DNA from: Thiorhodovibrio winogradskyi
GTDB taxonomy: Bacteria; Pseudomonadota; Gammaproteobacteria; Chromatiales; Chromatiaceae
Reading direction: 5' to 3'
Length of the DNA: 64,000 nt
Assembly (NCBI RefSeq): GCF_036208045.1
Contig: NZ_CP121472.1
Coordinates: 744,001 to 808,000 of the forward strand
Shown: in pieces, positions 15,700 through 23,860 of the stretch
How the letters are laid out: every line of letters begins with the position of its first letter
Position numbering within the stretch: position 1 is the first letter of the stretch
Position numbers and translations under genes: made by a program
The notes under the pieces: model-generated
What the model was told of the DNA's origin: nothing
The model's database searches: none
The model's input: only the letters and a program-made list of their open reading frames with translations

Positions 15700-17427
15700 T
15701 TACCAAGTGGCGCTGTCGCACGCCTGGCTGGCGACCTGATCGCGCCCCGCATGTTTGGCGCTGTAGAGTGCATGGTCGGCGGTTTCGGTCAGGCGGCGCG
15801 GGTCGGGGCAGTTGGGGTAGGTGGCGATGCCGGCACTAAAGGTGCAATGAAAGTGGCTGCCGTTGGCCTGGAACTGAATGCGGGAGAAATCAGTGCGCAG
15901 GGCGTCGATCAGTTTGATCGCGTCTTCCAATGTGGTGTCATTCAGCACCACCGCGAATTCCTCGCCACCATAGCGGCCGATGAGGTCAGAGTCACGCAAG
16001 CGCAAGCGCAAAGTGCGGCTGAGCGCCATGAGCACGTGGTCCCCGGCGGGGTGGCCCTGGGTGTCGTTCACTTGCTTGAAGTGGTCGACATCGAGCATGG
16101 CAAAGCACAGCGGGCTGTCGTTGCGCCGCGCGTTGGCGACTGCGAGCTCCAGAAATTGCAGGATGGTGTTGTGGTTGAAAAGACCGGTCAGGCTGTCGCG
16201 CACCATCAGGGAGCGCAGGGTGCGCATGCGCTCGGCACGCAGCCGAACTTCGTCGATCAGCCGCCGGGGCTCGATGGGCTTGACCAGAAAGCCATCGGCA
16301 CCGGCTTGCAGCGCCTGGAACTGGCGCTCCTGGTTGGTTTCGGAGGACAGAAAAATAATCGGCAGGCTAACGTAGCCGGGAATTTGGCGCAGCATGCTGG
16401 CCAGTTCCTGCCCGGAGCAGCGCGGCATGTGCAGATCCATGAGCACCAGATCGGCCCGGAAGCGCTCGAGGACGCCAAGTACCTGCTCGGGGGCCGTGAC
16501 AACCTGGCAGTTCATGCCGGCTGCCTCCAGCGTGGCGGCGTGCAGCTGAACCAGTTCGGGTTCGTCGTCGACGATCAGGATGTTGAATTGCTCGGGTGGC
16601 GTGGGATTGGTCAGATGGTCGAGGAACTCGACCATCTCCGGGATATTGACCGGTTTGGGACAGAAGGCGCTTGAGCCCGCGCGCACGCTGCACAGTCGGG
16701 CACTGAAATCATCGCGGCTGGAGATGAAAATGGCCGGCACCTGGGTGTCGAGCCGCTGGCGCAGCGCGGCGAGCATGTCGGGGCCGGCGTTTTCCCCCTC
16801 GGGGAACACAATATCGATCACGACAGCGGCCGGGGTTTGCTCGAGCATCGCGGCTTTGAGCACCTCGAGCCGGTCAAAGGCTTTTAGCGGATAGCCGAAG
16901 CAGGCGAGTTGATTGGCCAATTGCCGCAGTTGATGCGGATCATCGTCACATAGATAGACCATGCGGTGATCGCGCTGGTGCGCTTCGGTGAAGCTGGTGA
17001 CAGGCTCGGCCCGGGCGGCCGTGGCATCTGGCACGCTCGGCGGCCTTGCTGTCTGGTCAAGGAGTTCGCGCTCGATGGTGTCCATCCGCGCGCTCATTGT
17101 GGTGATGAGCCCTTGCTTGGCCGAGGCTCTTTGCTCTGGTGTTTGCGTGAGCGCCTCGCGCACGGCTTGCTCGGCGGGTTCGGCGCACCGCGCGAGTGTG
17201 TCAAGCCCCAGGGATGCGCCCGAGCCCTTGAGGGTATGAAAGCTAAGATGCAGACGCTGCAACGCCGCCTGGACGTCCTCATCCGTGGCGTCATCCGCGT
17301 TCAGCGCGGCCAGATCGGCGCGACATTGCTCCATGCGCTCTGGCAGTCCATCGACGAAGCTCTGCCGCAGGCGCGCCTTGACCGCCTCGAGTGACTCAGC
17401 AGTGGATGGTTGATCTTGGTCCATCAT
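15700..17427 (-). CDS. HPt-REC-REC-GGDEF diguanylate cyclase
   Basis: 575-aa output protein of the chemosensory cluster. Order: HPt domain with phospho-His64 in SFHTLKGSG; first receiver (about 150-270) with Asp in VVIDIVFPEG and Lys in CPKPV; second receiver (about 285-400) with Asp in LVLMDLHMPR and Lys in LVKPIEP; GGDEF domain (about 410-570) with an active GGEEF signature. An RxxD inhibitory site (RDSD) lies exactly five residues before it. It should make c-di-GMP under phosphorelay control from the CheA homologue. The arrangement is PleD-like with an added HPt, which would let phosphate pass between proteins. It is the last gene of the minus-strand array. Confidence 0.9.
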   Translation of the reverse strand: MMDQDQPSTAESLEAVKARLRQSFVDGLPERMEQCRADLAALNADDATDEDVQAALQRLHLSFHTLKGSGASLGLDTLARCAEPAEQAVREALTQTPEQRASAKQGLITTMSARMDTIERELLDQTARPPSVPDATAARAEPVTSFTEAHQRDHRMVYLCDDDPHQLRQLANQLACFGYPLKAFDRLEVLKAAMLEQTPAAVVIDIVFPEGENAGPDMLAALRQRLDTQVPAIFISSRDDFSARLCSVRAGSSAFCPKPVNIPEMVEFLDHLTNPTPPEQFNILIVDDEPELVQLHAATLEAAGMNCQVVTAPEQVLGVLERFRADLVLMDLHMPRCSGQELASMLRQIPGYVSLPIIFLSSETNQERQFQALQAGADGFLVKPIEPRRLIDEVRLRAERMRTLRSLMVRDSLTGLFNHNTILQFLELAVANARRNDSPLCFAMLDVDHFKQVNDTQGHPAGDHVLMALSRTLRLRLRDSDLIGRYGGEEFAVVLNDTTLEDAIKLIDALRTDFSRIQFQANGSHFHCTFSAGIATYPNCPDPRRLTETADHALYSAKHAGRDQVASQACDSATW

Positions 17428-17506
17428 TCTGATTGTCTGTGGTGGGCCCGGGTCGATGTGGCAGGGTTCGGGTGGAGCGGTCGTGAACAGGCCATGGGTG
17501 AAGCCT

Positions 17507-17920
17507 TCATTGTAGCGAATTGTCGCTCCCCGGCATTGCCAGAGTGCGGGGATCGAGCAGCCAGATCAGGCTTTCCCCAGGCGCGTTCGGTGCGTTCGGC
17601 GCATTCGCTGGCACCAGGGCAAGCGCGCGCAGGCCAGGCAGTGGCGATCGCAGGGCGAGCAACGGCGGCAGGGATTGAATCCGGCTGCTCGGCAGGCAGA
17701 TCAATTCAAGCGGTCCGGCGACATCCAGATCCCAGTCGCCATGCGCGGCCCGCAAGCGCAGCAGATGGCGGTCTTGGGTTCCATCATCCGACAGACCCAG
17801 GCAGGTTTCGAGTCTTGTGGCCGCGGCTGAGCCAAAGGTCAGGGCCCGGCGCACCAAGGCGGCCTCGAAGCCGAAGCAATGGTCGCCGGCCCGGCACAAG
17901 ACGAATTCAAGGCCTGTCAT
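17507..17920 (-). CDS. CheW-like coupling protein (divergent)
   Basis: 137-aa protein related to the CheW fold (FVLCRAGDHCFGFEAALVRRAL at the start, then DLDVAGPLELICLPSSRIQSLPPLL) but poorly conserved. Its position directly after a clear CheW gene (20 bp) makes it the likely second coupling protein, as WspB and WspD are in Wsp systems. It carries a short tandem repeat (N-A-P-N-A-P-N-A-P) near residue 110. An alternative is an auxiliary scaffold that no longer binds kinase. Confidence 0.65.
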   Translation of the reverse strand: MTGLEFVLCRAGDHCFGFEAALVRRALTFGSAAATRLETCLGLSDDGTQDRHLLRLRAAHGDWDLDVAGPLELICLPSSRIQSLPPLLALRSPLPGLRALALVPANAPNAPNAPGESLIWLLDPRTLAMPGSDNSLQ

Positions 17921-17940
17921 GTCTTGGCGGCGGGCTCAGC

Positions 17941-18486
17941 TCAGGCAGGGTCGCGGGCGACGGAGCCGATGTAGGCGGCCAGCAGTGCCTCGAGGTCGAG
18001 CAGGCTGACACCGCGCCCACCAAGCTCGGTGAGGTGGCGTACATAAGGGCGCAGATTGCCGGGCAGGGTATCGGGAGCGGGCTGCAGTGCGCTCTCGGGC
18101 TGATCGCAAAGATCAATAACCTCATCGATACGCAAGCCGGTGTGCAGTCGTTCGCCACGGGTTAGTAGCACGGCCTTGTTCCCGGCGGTCGTGGGGGGGA
18201 GTTGCAGGAGGGTGCGCAGGCACAGCACGGATTCAATCTCGCCGCGTACGCTGATCACGCCCTCCAGGGTCGCGGGCGCGCCCGGAACCCGATAGACCTG
18301 GGGGGCGGCGAGGATTTCGCGGACCTGTGCCCCTGGCAAGGCGAATCTCTGTTCGGCCAGGGTGAAAATCACCAGTTTGACGCTGGGTTCGTCCACATCC
18401 ACCACCTCGCCCGCCTGGCCGGAGCCAAGGCGGGCGTGACGCTCGGCGAGGATGTCATCAAGGCTGGGACCGGACATTGTCGCCAT
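17941..18486 (-). CDS. cheW: CheW coupling protein
   Basis: 181-aa CheW domain protein linking the chemoreceptor to the kinase. Diagnostic segments are VKLVIFTLAEQRFALPGAQVREIL, GAPATLEGVISVRGEIESVLCLRTLL and GLRIDEVIDLCD. It has about 30 extra N-terminal residues before the domain. Its ATG shares one base with the stop of the upstream CheY-type gene (TGATG), so it is translationally coupled. Confidence 0.88.
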   Translation of the reverse strand: MATMSGPSLDDILAERHARLGSGQAGEVVDVDEPSVKLVIFTLAEQRFALPGAQVREILAAPQVYRVPGAPATLEGVISVRGEIESVLCLRTLLQLPPTTAGNKAVLLTRGERLHTGLRIDEVIDLCDQPESALQPAPDTLPGNLRPYVRHLTELGGRGVSLLDLEALLAAYIGSVARDPA

Positions 18487-18878
18487 CAGGCCGGCTGACC
18501 ACCGGAAGCTACTTTGGGGCCAGCTTTGGGGGCGAAGTCGGCGACCAGTCGCGGCAGGCTGTCCTCAAGGCTGTGGTCCTTTAACAAACAGCCGTCGATG
18601 CGCGGTTGGCGCGCCTGCAGATCCCCGGGCGCGTCGCCGGTGAGGAGAATAAAACGACAGGGATAGTCGTGCGCGCGAACTTCCAAAAACAATTCAAGAC
18701 CGTTCATCAGCGGCATGTGCATGTCGCTGACCACCAGGTCCAGGTCCGGGTTGGCCTCAAGTTGTTCAAGCGCATCCAGCGCCTGCTCGGCAACCAGGGT
18801 TCGGTGGCCCGCGGCCTGGAGGATGGCGGCCGAGAGTTCGGCGGCCAGGGGATCATCATCGACAATCAAAATATGCAT
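18486..18878 (-). CDS. CheY-type single-domain response regulator
   Basis: 130-aa receiver domain. The start at 18878 is chosen because AGGAG lies 8 bp upstream and the protein begins MHILIVDDDPLA as family members do; the longer frame to 18971 adds 31 residues without family likeness. Phospho-acceptor Asp lies in DLVVSDMHMPLMNG; the conserved Thr and Lys regions are present (FILLTGDAPG, DGCLLKDHSLE, the latter with an atypical LLKD instead of KP). It is probably the phosphate sink or a branch output of the array. Confidence 0.88.
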   Translation of the reverse strand: MHILIVDDDPLAAELSAAILQAAGHRTLVAEQALDALEQLEANPDLDLVVSDMHMPLMNGLELFLEVRAHDYPCRFILLTGDAPGDLQARQPRIDGCLLKDHSLEDSLPRLVADFAPKAGPKVASGGQPA

Positions 18879-19022
18879 GCGGGGGACTCCTGCGCGCTGA
18901 GTCGGCGGCGCGGCTGATGAGCGCAAGATACCATGTCGGCTTTGCCCTTGTGGAATCCGCCGTGGAATCAACTGGAGAGCCAGTTGCAGGATCCCTTTTG
19001 GGACCGCCTTTTGAGATCAGCC

Positions 19023-21272
19023 TCAACCAAGCAAGGCGCGCAAGGTGGCGATCAGGTTGGACTGGTCGAAGTCCCCCTTGACGATATAGGCATCGGCGCC
19101 GACACGCAGTCCGCGCTGGCGGTCTTCTTCCTTCTCGCGCGAGGTGACGATGATGATGGGCGTGGCCTGGTAGGCATCGAGGGCGCGCAGGCGCTCGGTC
19201 AGGGTAAAGCCGTCCATGCGCGGCATTTCCACATCGGTCAGCACCGCGTCGAACGGATCCCGCATTGCCTTATGCAAGCCGTCGATGCCGTCCTCGGCCA
19301 GGGTGACGCGATAGCCCTGAGCTTCGAGCACGTCCTTTTCGATTTCACGGGTGTTCAGGGAGTCATCCACCACCAGCAGACGACTGGCGCGTTCGCCCGC
19401 CTCGGCGGCTGCCTTGGCGCCCGCGCGCACCGACTGGCCACGGGCGCGCGCGGCCAGATCAAGCAGCGCGGGTGCCTGCAACAGGCTGACCACGGCCAGC
19501 GCGCCACTGCTGACGAAGCCGGAAATCAGGTGCAGGTGGCGCAGATGCTCGGGCACCGGCTTGACCACCAGATCGCGCTCATCCTGGAGCGCGTCGACCT
19601 CAAGCGCGAGTTTTTCCTGCCCGACGCGCAGGATGACCAGCAAGACCTCGGGGGTTGCCGCTGGCGCGGCGGCAGGCGTGGTCGCGAACCCGGGATCGAG
19701 CAACTCGGCCAGCGACATGACAGGCACGAACTCATTGCGCAGGATGACCGCGCGCCGCTCGGCCACCTCGAGCAGATTCTCCCGCGAAACGCGCAGGATC
19801 TCCGCCACATGTTGGGCGAGAAAGCCCAGTCTCTCGCCCCCGGCTTCGATCAACAGCACCCGTGTCATGGCCAGGGACAGAGGTAGACGCAGGCGAAAGC
19901 GGGTGCCCTGGCCGGGGCGGTTGTCGACCTGGATGCTGCCCCGCAGGCGGTCAAGCACACTGGATTTGACCACGTCCATACCCACGCCGCGCCCGGAGAT
20001 ATCGGTGATCAGGGCCGTGGTGGAAAAGCCGGGAGTGAAAATCAGATCGACGATCTCGCTGTCGCTGGCCGTGGCGGCCTGTTCGGCGCTTAGCAGGCCC
20101 TTGCGGATCGCTTTGTCGCGGACGCGGGCGAGATCAATGCCACGGCCGTCATCGCTAATGGTGATGTCCACCCAGCGCCCATCCCGACGCGCTTCGAGTC
20201 GCACCCAGCCGTTGGCTGGCTTGCCGGCGGCCAGGCGTTCGTCCGGCGGTTCGAGCCCGTGATCCACGGCATTGCGCAACAGGTGCAACAGGGGCTCGGC
20301 CAGCTGATCGATCAACTGGCGGTCGAGGGCGATGCTGTCGCCCTTGATGGTGCAGCGCACTGTCTTGCCGAGCGAGCGGGCGAGTTCGCGCAGATTGCGC
20401 GCCGCCGGCTCGAACAGCATCGACAGTGGCAGCATACGCAGGGCGAGCGCGCGATCATGCAGCTCGCGAATCAGCCCGTCCTGGGTCTGGACATCATCGC
20501 GCAGCTGGCGGGCGAAAGCCTCACAGGCCGGGGTGATGCCAGGCTCGGCAAGCCGGGCGAGGCGCCGGGCCTCATCCGGGTGCTGCCGCAGCCGCTCGTG
20601 ATGGGCGATGATCTCGCCCATCAGGCGGAGCAGGCCGTCGAGCTGGTCGATGCGCACGCGCAGACTGTCGCTGCCGGAGAGGCCGGACGCGGACGGCTCC
20701 GTTCCTGTCGGGCGCGATGGCTCGGTGGTGGTCGTGGCCGCTGCCTGAGTCGCCGTCGCCGTCGCCGTCGGCGCTGGATCAGGCTGTGGTGTCATGGCCT
20801 GCTCTGTCGCCCGTTCCCGCGCTTGTTCCGACGATTGGCTGCCCGGCTGCCCGGCAGGCGGGCCAGGATCCGCGCCCTTGGCAGCGGCGCTCAGGGCAGC
20901 GCACAGCTCGCCGTCCGGCGGCGGCAAGGCGTCCGGATCGGGCTGGCGGTCGAGTTGTTCGACCGCGTTGGCAATGGCATCAAGGCCTTGCTGCACCAGT
21001 GCGCCGAGATGCTCATCAAGCTGCAGCTGCCGACCGCGCAGGGCGCCGAGCAGGTCTTCGAGCGCATGCGCGGTGTCGCAGATGGGCGTGAGTCTCAGCA
21101 TGCGTGCCGAGCCCTTGATGGTGTGCGCGGAGCGAAACAGGGCGTCGATCTCAGTCTGACTGACGCGCCCGGGGTTCTGGGTCAAGTCCGCGAGGCCGCG
21201 ATCAAGGCGCGCGAGATGCTCGCGTGCTTCCTCGACAAAGCGGCCAATGAATTTGCTCCGGTCGATGGCCAT
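19023..21272 (-). CDS. cheA: CheA-type hybrid histidine kinase with C-terminal receiver
   Basis: 749-aa kinase of the chemosensory array. Order: HPt domain with phospho-His50 (SAHTIKGSARML); a long Ala/Thr/Pro-rich linker (about 140-205); dimerisation and HATPase domains (HLLRNAVDHGLEPPDER, ISDDGRGID, DISGRGVGMDVV); a CheW-like domain (about 450-590); and a receiver (about 620-745) with Asp in AVLTDVEMPRMDG and Lys in YIVKGD. A CheA fused to a receiver is the architecture of WspE and related kinases. It begins 3 bp after the stop of cheR. Confidence 0.93.
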   Translation of the reverse strand: MAIDRSKFIGRFVEEAREHLARLDRGLADLTQNPGRVSQTEIDALFRSAHTIKGSARMLRLTPICDTAHALEDLLGALRGRQLQLDEHLGALVQQGLDAIANAVEQLDRQPDPDALPPPDGELCAALSAAAKGADPGPPAGQPGSQSSEQARERATEQAMTPQPDPAPTATATATQAAATTTTEPSRPTGTEPSASGLSGSDSLRVRIDQLDGLLRLMGEIIAHHERLRQHPDEARRLARLAEPGITPACEAFARQLRDDVQTQDGLIRELHDRALALRMLPLSMLFEPAARNLRELARSLGKTVRCTIKGDSIALDRQLIDQLAEPLLHLLRNAVDHGLEPPDERLAAGKPANGWVRLEARRDGRWVDITISDDGRGIDLARVRDKAIRKGLLSAEQAATASDSEIVDLIFTPGFSTTALITDISGRGVGMDVVKSSVLDRLRGSIQVDNRPGQGTRFRLRLPLSLAMTRVLLIEAGGERLGFLAQHVAEILRVSRENLLEVAERRAVILRNEFVPVMSLAELLDPGFATTPAAAPAATPEVLLVILRVGQEKLALEVDALQDERDLVVKPVPEHLRHLHLISGFVSSGALAVVSLLQAPALLDLAARARGQSVRAGAKAAAEAGERASRLLVVDDSLNTREIEKDVLEAQGYRVTLAEDGIDGLHKAMRDPFDAVLTDVEMPRMDGFTLTERLRALDAYQATPIIIVTSREKEEDRQRGLRVGADAYIVKGDFDQSNLIATLRALLG

Positions 21273-21274
21273 GC

Positions 21275-22780
21275 CTAGTCCAGCCTCGATGCTTGGTCAG
21301 GCGCCAGATGGCGCTCGCACAGATAGCGGGCCATCTTGGCCGGAGGCTCCAGAACGCACAGGCGCAGACCGCTGGCGGGCGCGGGTTCTGTGGCCAGCAG
21401 TCGCGCGGCGGCCGACCAGGCGCGTCCCGCCAAGGGGGCATCACCTCGGGCACGGTAGAGATCCCCGAGATAAAAATGCGCGGGCCAACAGTCCGGTTGA
21501 ATGTAGATGGCGCGCTTGAAAGCCGCCACGGCCGGGTCCGTCTGTTGGCGCCATTTGGCGATCAGCCCCCGCAGCAGCCAGGCATCCGCCAGCCAGGGGT
21601 GCGGTTCGAGCACCCGGCGGACTTGTTCCTCGGCCGCGTTGAACTGGCGGCGTTCGAGCAGCAGGTAGGCACCGAGCAGCAGGGCATCGGCATCTGTCGG
21701 TGCCTGCGCGAGTCGCTCGCCAACCGCGGCCAGGGCTTGGTCGAAACGTTGTTCGGTGATCAACTGTTGCACCGGCTCCAGCGACCAGGACGCGGTGGGC
21801 GGTTGGGAAGTGATCGGGATGGATGCTTGATGGGCGGGGGCGGCGGACAGATCCGGGGAAGGCGCGCGCTCGGTGACGGATGGGACGGATAGGCCGGATG
21901 GGCGCGGCGGCTTGACCTCGCCTGGAGCGGCGCCCAGGGGCACCTTCTTGGGTGGCGAGCTGTCGTCTTCGCTTTGAGGTCGGTTAATGAAATAAAACAG
22001 CCCCTCTTCTTGAACCAGTTCCAGCAGGCCAATGTCGTTGCCCAGGGTCTCGGAGCTGCCGATGATCAAATAGCCTTCGGGTTTTAGCAGGCGGATTAAA
22101 TGGCGCAACACGCGCTCGCGCGTGGGCCGATCAAAATAGATAGAGACATTGCGGTACAGGATGACGTCGAATCGACCCAGGCTGGTGGGCGGTGCATTCA
22201 GGTTTAGAGGCACAAAGCGCGCTTGTGCGCGAATCCAGTCTCGGACCTGAAAGTGCGCGTCGCGCGGCTCGAAAAACCGACTCTGGCGTTCCGCGCTGAC
22301 ACCGCGAAAGGAAAAGCGCCCATAGCAGCCGGCGCGGGCTTGCTCCAGCATGGCGCTGTCGATGTCCCCGCCCAGGACCTCGAACAGCTCGGTTGCGTGC
22401 TCGCCGTGGACTTCGGACAGCAGCATGATCAGGGAGTAAACCTCCTCGCCCGAGGAGCAACCGGCGCTGAGCAAGCGCACTCGGGCGCCCTCCTCGCGCA
22501 CGGCCAGGCGGCGCGGAATCAGGCGTTCGATCAGCAGCCGCAGTGGCTCGGGCTCGCGAAAGAAGTAGGTCTCGTTCACCGTTAGCAGATTCACCAGCGC
22601 CTGGCGTTCTGTCGTATCGGCGCGCAGGCGCGCGGCGTAGGCGCGCGGCAGATGCAGCGCACAGACGGCCATGCGCTTGGTCAGGGCGCCGGCGAGCTTG
22701 TGTTGGGTCTGTTGCTCGAAAGCCAGCCCGAAATGCTCGCGCACCAGGGTTTTGAAGGCGTCGAGTTCAAGCGCTTTCAT
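21275..22780 (-). CDS. cheR: CheR methyltransferase with C-terminal TPR repeats
   Basis: 501-aa protein that methylates receptor glutamates using S-adenosylmethionine. Residues about 1-270 are the CheR domain (NLLTVNETYFFREPEPLRLL, SAM motif LLSAGCSSGEEVYSL, DVILYRNVSIYFD). After a Pro/Ser-rich linker, residues about 350-470 form TPR repeats (DADALLLGAYLLLERRQFNAAEEQ, ADAWLLRGLIAKWRQQTDPAVAAFKRAI). CheR-TPR fusions occur in Wsp-type arrays (WspC). Its start overlaps the cheB stop by 4 bp. Confidence 0.92.
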   Translation of the reverse strand: MKALELDAFKTLVREHFGLAFEQQTQHKLAGALTKRMAVCALHLPRAYAARLRADTTERQALVNLLTVNETYFFREPEPLRLLIERLIPRRLAVREEGARVRLLSAGCSSGEEVYSLIMLLSEVHGEHATELFEVLGGDIDSAMLEQARAGCYGRFSFRGVSAERQSRFFEPRDAHFQVRDWIRAQARFVPLNLNAPPTSLGRFDVILYRNVSIYFDRPTRERVLRHLIRLLKPEGYLIIGSSETLGNDIGLLELVQEEGLFYFINRPQSEDDSSPPKKVPLGAAPGEVKPPRPSGLSVPSVTERAPSPDLSAAPAHQASIPITSQPPTASWSLEPVQQLITEQRFDQALAAVGERLAQAPTDADALLLGAYLLLERRQFNAAEEQVRRVLEPHPWLADAWLLRGLIAKWRQQTDPAVAAFKRAIYIQPDCWPAHFYLGDLYRARGDAPLAGRAWSAAARLLATEPAPASGLRLCVLEPPAKMARYLCERHLAPDQASRLD

Positions 22781-23856
22781 GACCCGACTCGCACCGCGCG
22801 ATCCAGGAAGGCGCCAAGCTCGGCCAAGGGTACAACCCGATCAATGGCGCCGGCCTCGATCGCCACCCGGTTCATGCCATAGACCACCGAGCTGGCCTCG
22901 TCCTGGGCCAGGGTCAGGCCACCCTGGGCGCGGATGCGCGCCATGCCCAGGGCGCCGTCGCTGCTCATGCCGGTCAGAATCAGGCCGATGGCCCGACGGC
23001 CGACGGTCTCGGCCACTGAGTTCAGCAGCAGATCACAGTTTGGGTGGTAGATATCCTGCTGGGCGCGCGGACGCAGTTCCAGGCGCCCGTGAGCGCTCAG
23101 GGCTAGATTCCGTTCCGAGGGGGCCAGGTAGATCTGTCCAGGGCGCGGCGCTTCGCCGTCCTTGGCCAGTTGCACCGGCAGACGCGAACCCAGCGACAGC
23201 CATTGCGCCAGACCGGCACTAAAGCCCTCGGCGATGTGCTGGGCGATGAGCACAGTGGCCGGAAAGTCCGCCGGCAACGCCGAAAGAATGCTGGCTAGTG
23301 CTTGGGGACCGCCGGTTGAGGCGACGATGGCCACCAGTCTGGCTGGTTGAGAGGCGGGGAGGCGAAGGGATGCGGGTCGAGGCGGGAGTGATGTCTGGGG
23401 TTTTCCTACCTCCAGTGCTTCTGGTGCCGGTGTTCCCGCTGGGCGCTGGGCTCCCAAGGCGCGCCAGCGGGTGGCAACCACCATACCAGCCAACAGGCGC
23501 ACCTTGGCGATGAAAGCCGAGATCCTGGCGTCGCTGTCGTCAGGTTTGGTGATCACATCGAGCGCGCCGCGGCTAAGTGCCTCGCAGGCGACGGCGGCAT
23601 CCTCGACGCTGCTGACCACCAAAATAGGCAGTGCCTTGGTGCGCATGATCTCGGCGATGGCATCCAAGCCATGCAGGCCCGGCATTTCCAGATCCATGGT
23701 CACCAGGCTTGGGCGCAGCTCAAGCGCCAGTGCAACAGCGCGGCGACCATCGCTGGCCTCGCCAATCACCTCGATATCCGGCTCGCGCTCCAGAATAGTG
23801 CGCAACAAAGCGCGCGCGAGCGGGCTGTCGTCGACGATCAGCACCCGGATGCTCAT
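22777..23856 (-). CDS. cheB: CheB methylesterase response regulator
   Basis: 359-aa protein that removes receptor methyl groups or deamidates glutamines. Start at 23856 (MSIRVLIVDDSP), 4 bp after the receptor stop; the longer frame to 23928 would overlap the receptor gene. The N-terminal receiver has Asp in LVTMDLEMPGLHG. The catalytic domain shows Ser in VASTGGPQAL, His in LIAQHIAEGF and Asp in LTGMSSDGALG. A roughly 40-residue Pro-rich linker joins the two. Confidence 0.93.
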   Translation of the reverse strand: MSIRVLIVDDSPLARALLRTILEREPDIEVIGEASDGRRAVALALELRPSLVTMDLEMPGLHGLDAIAEIMRTKALPILVVSSVEDAAVACEALSRGALDVITKPDDSDARISAFIAKVRLLAGMVVATRWRALGAQRPAGTPAPEALEVGKPQTSLPPRPASLRLPASQPARLVAIVASTGGPQALASILSALPADFPATVLIAQHIAEGFSAGLAQWLSLGSRLPVQLAKDGEAPRPGQIYLAPSERNLALSAHGRLELRPRAQQDIYHPNCDLLLNSVAETVGRRAIGLILTGMSSDGALGMARIRAQGGLTLAQDEASSVVYGMNRVAIEAGAIDRVVPLAELGAFLDRAVRVGS

Positions 23857-23860
23857 GGGC

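Noticed and set aside
15583-16674. Open frame of 363 aa on the plus strand
   Set aside because: Antisense to the HPt-REC-REC-GGDEF gene, with no recognisable motif.
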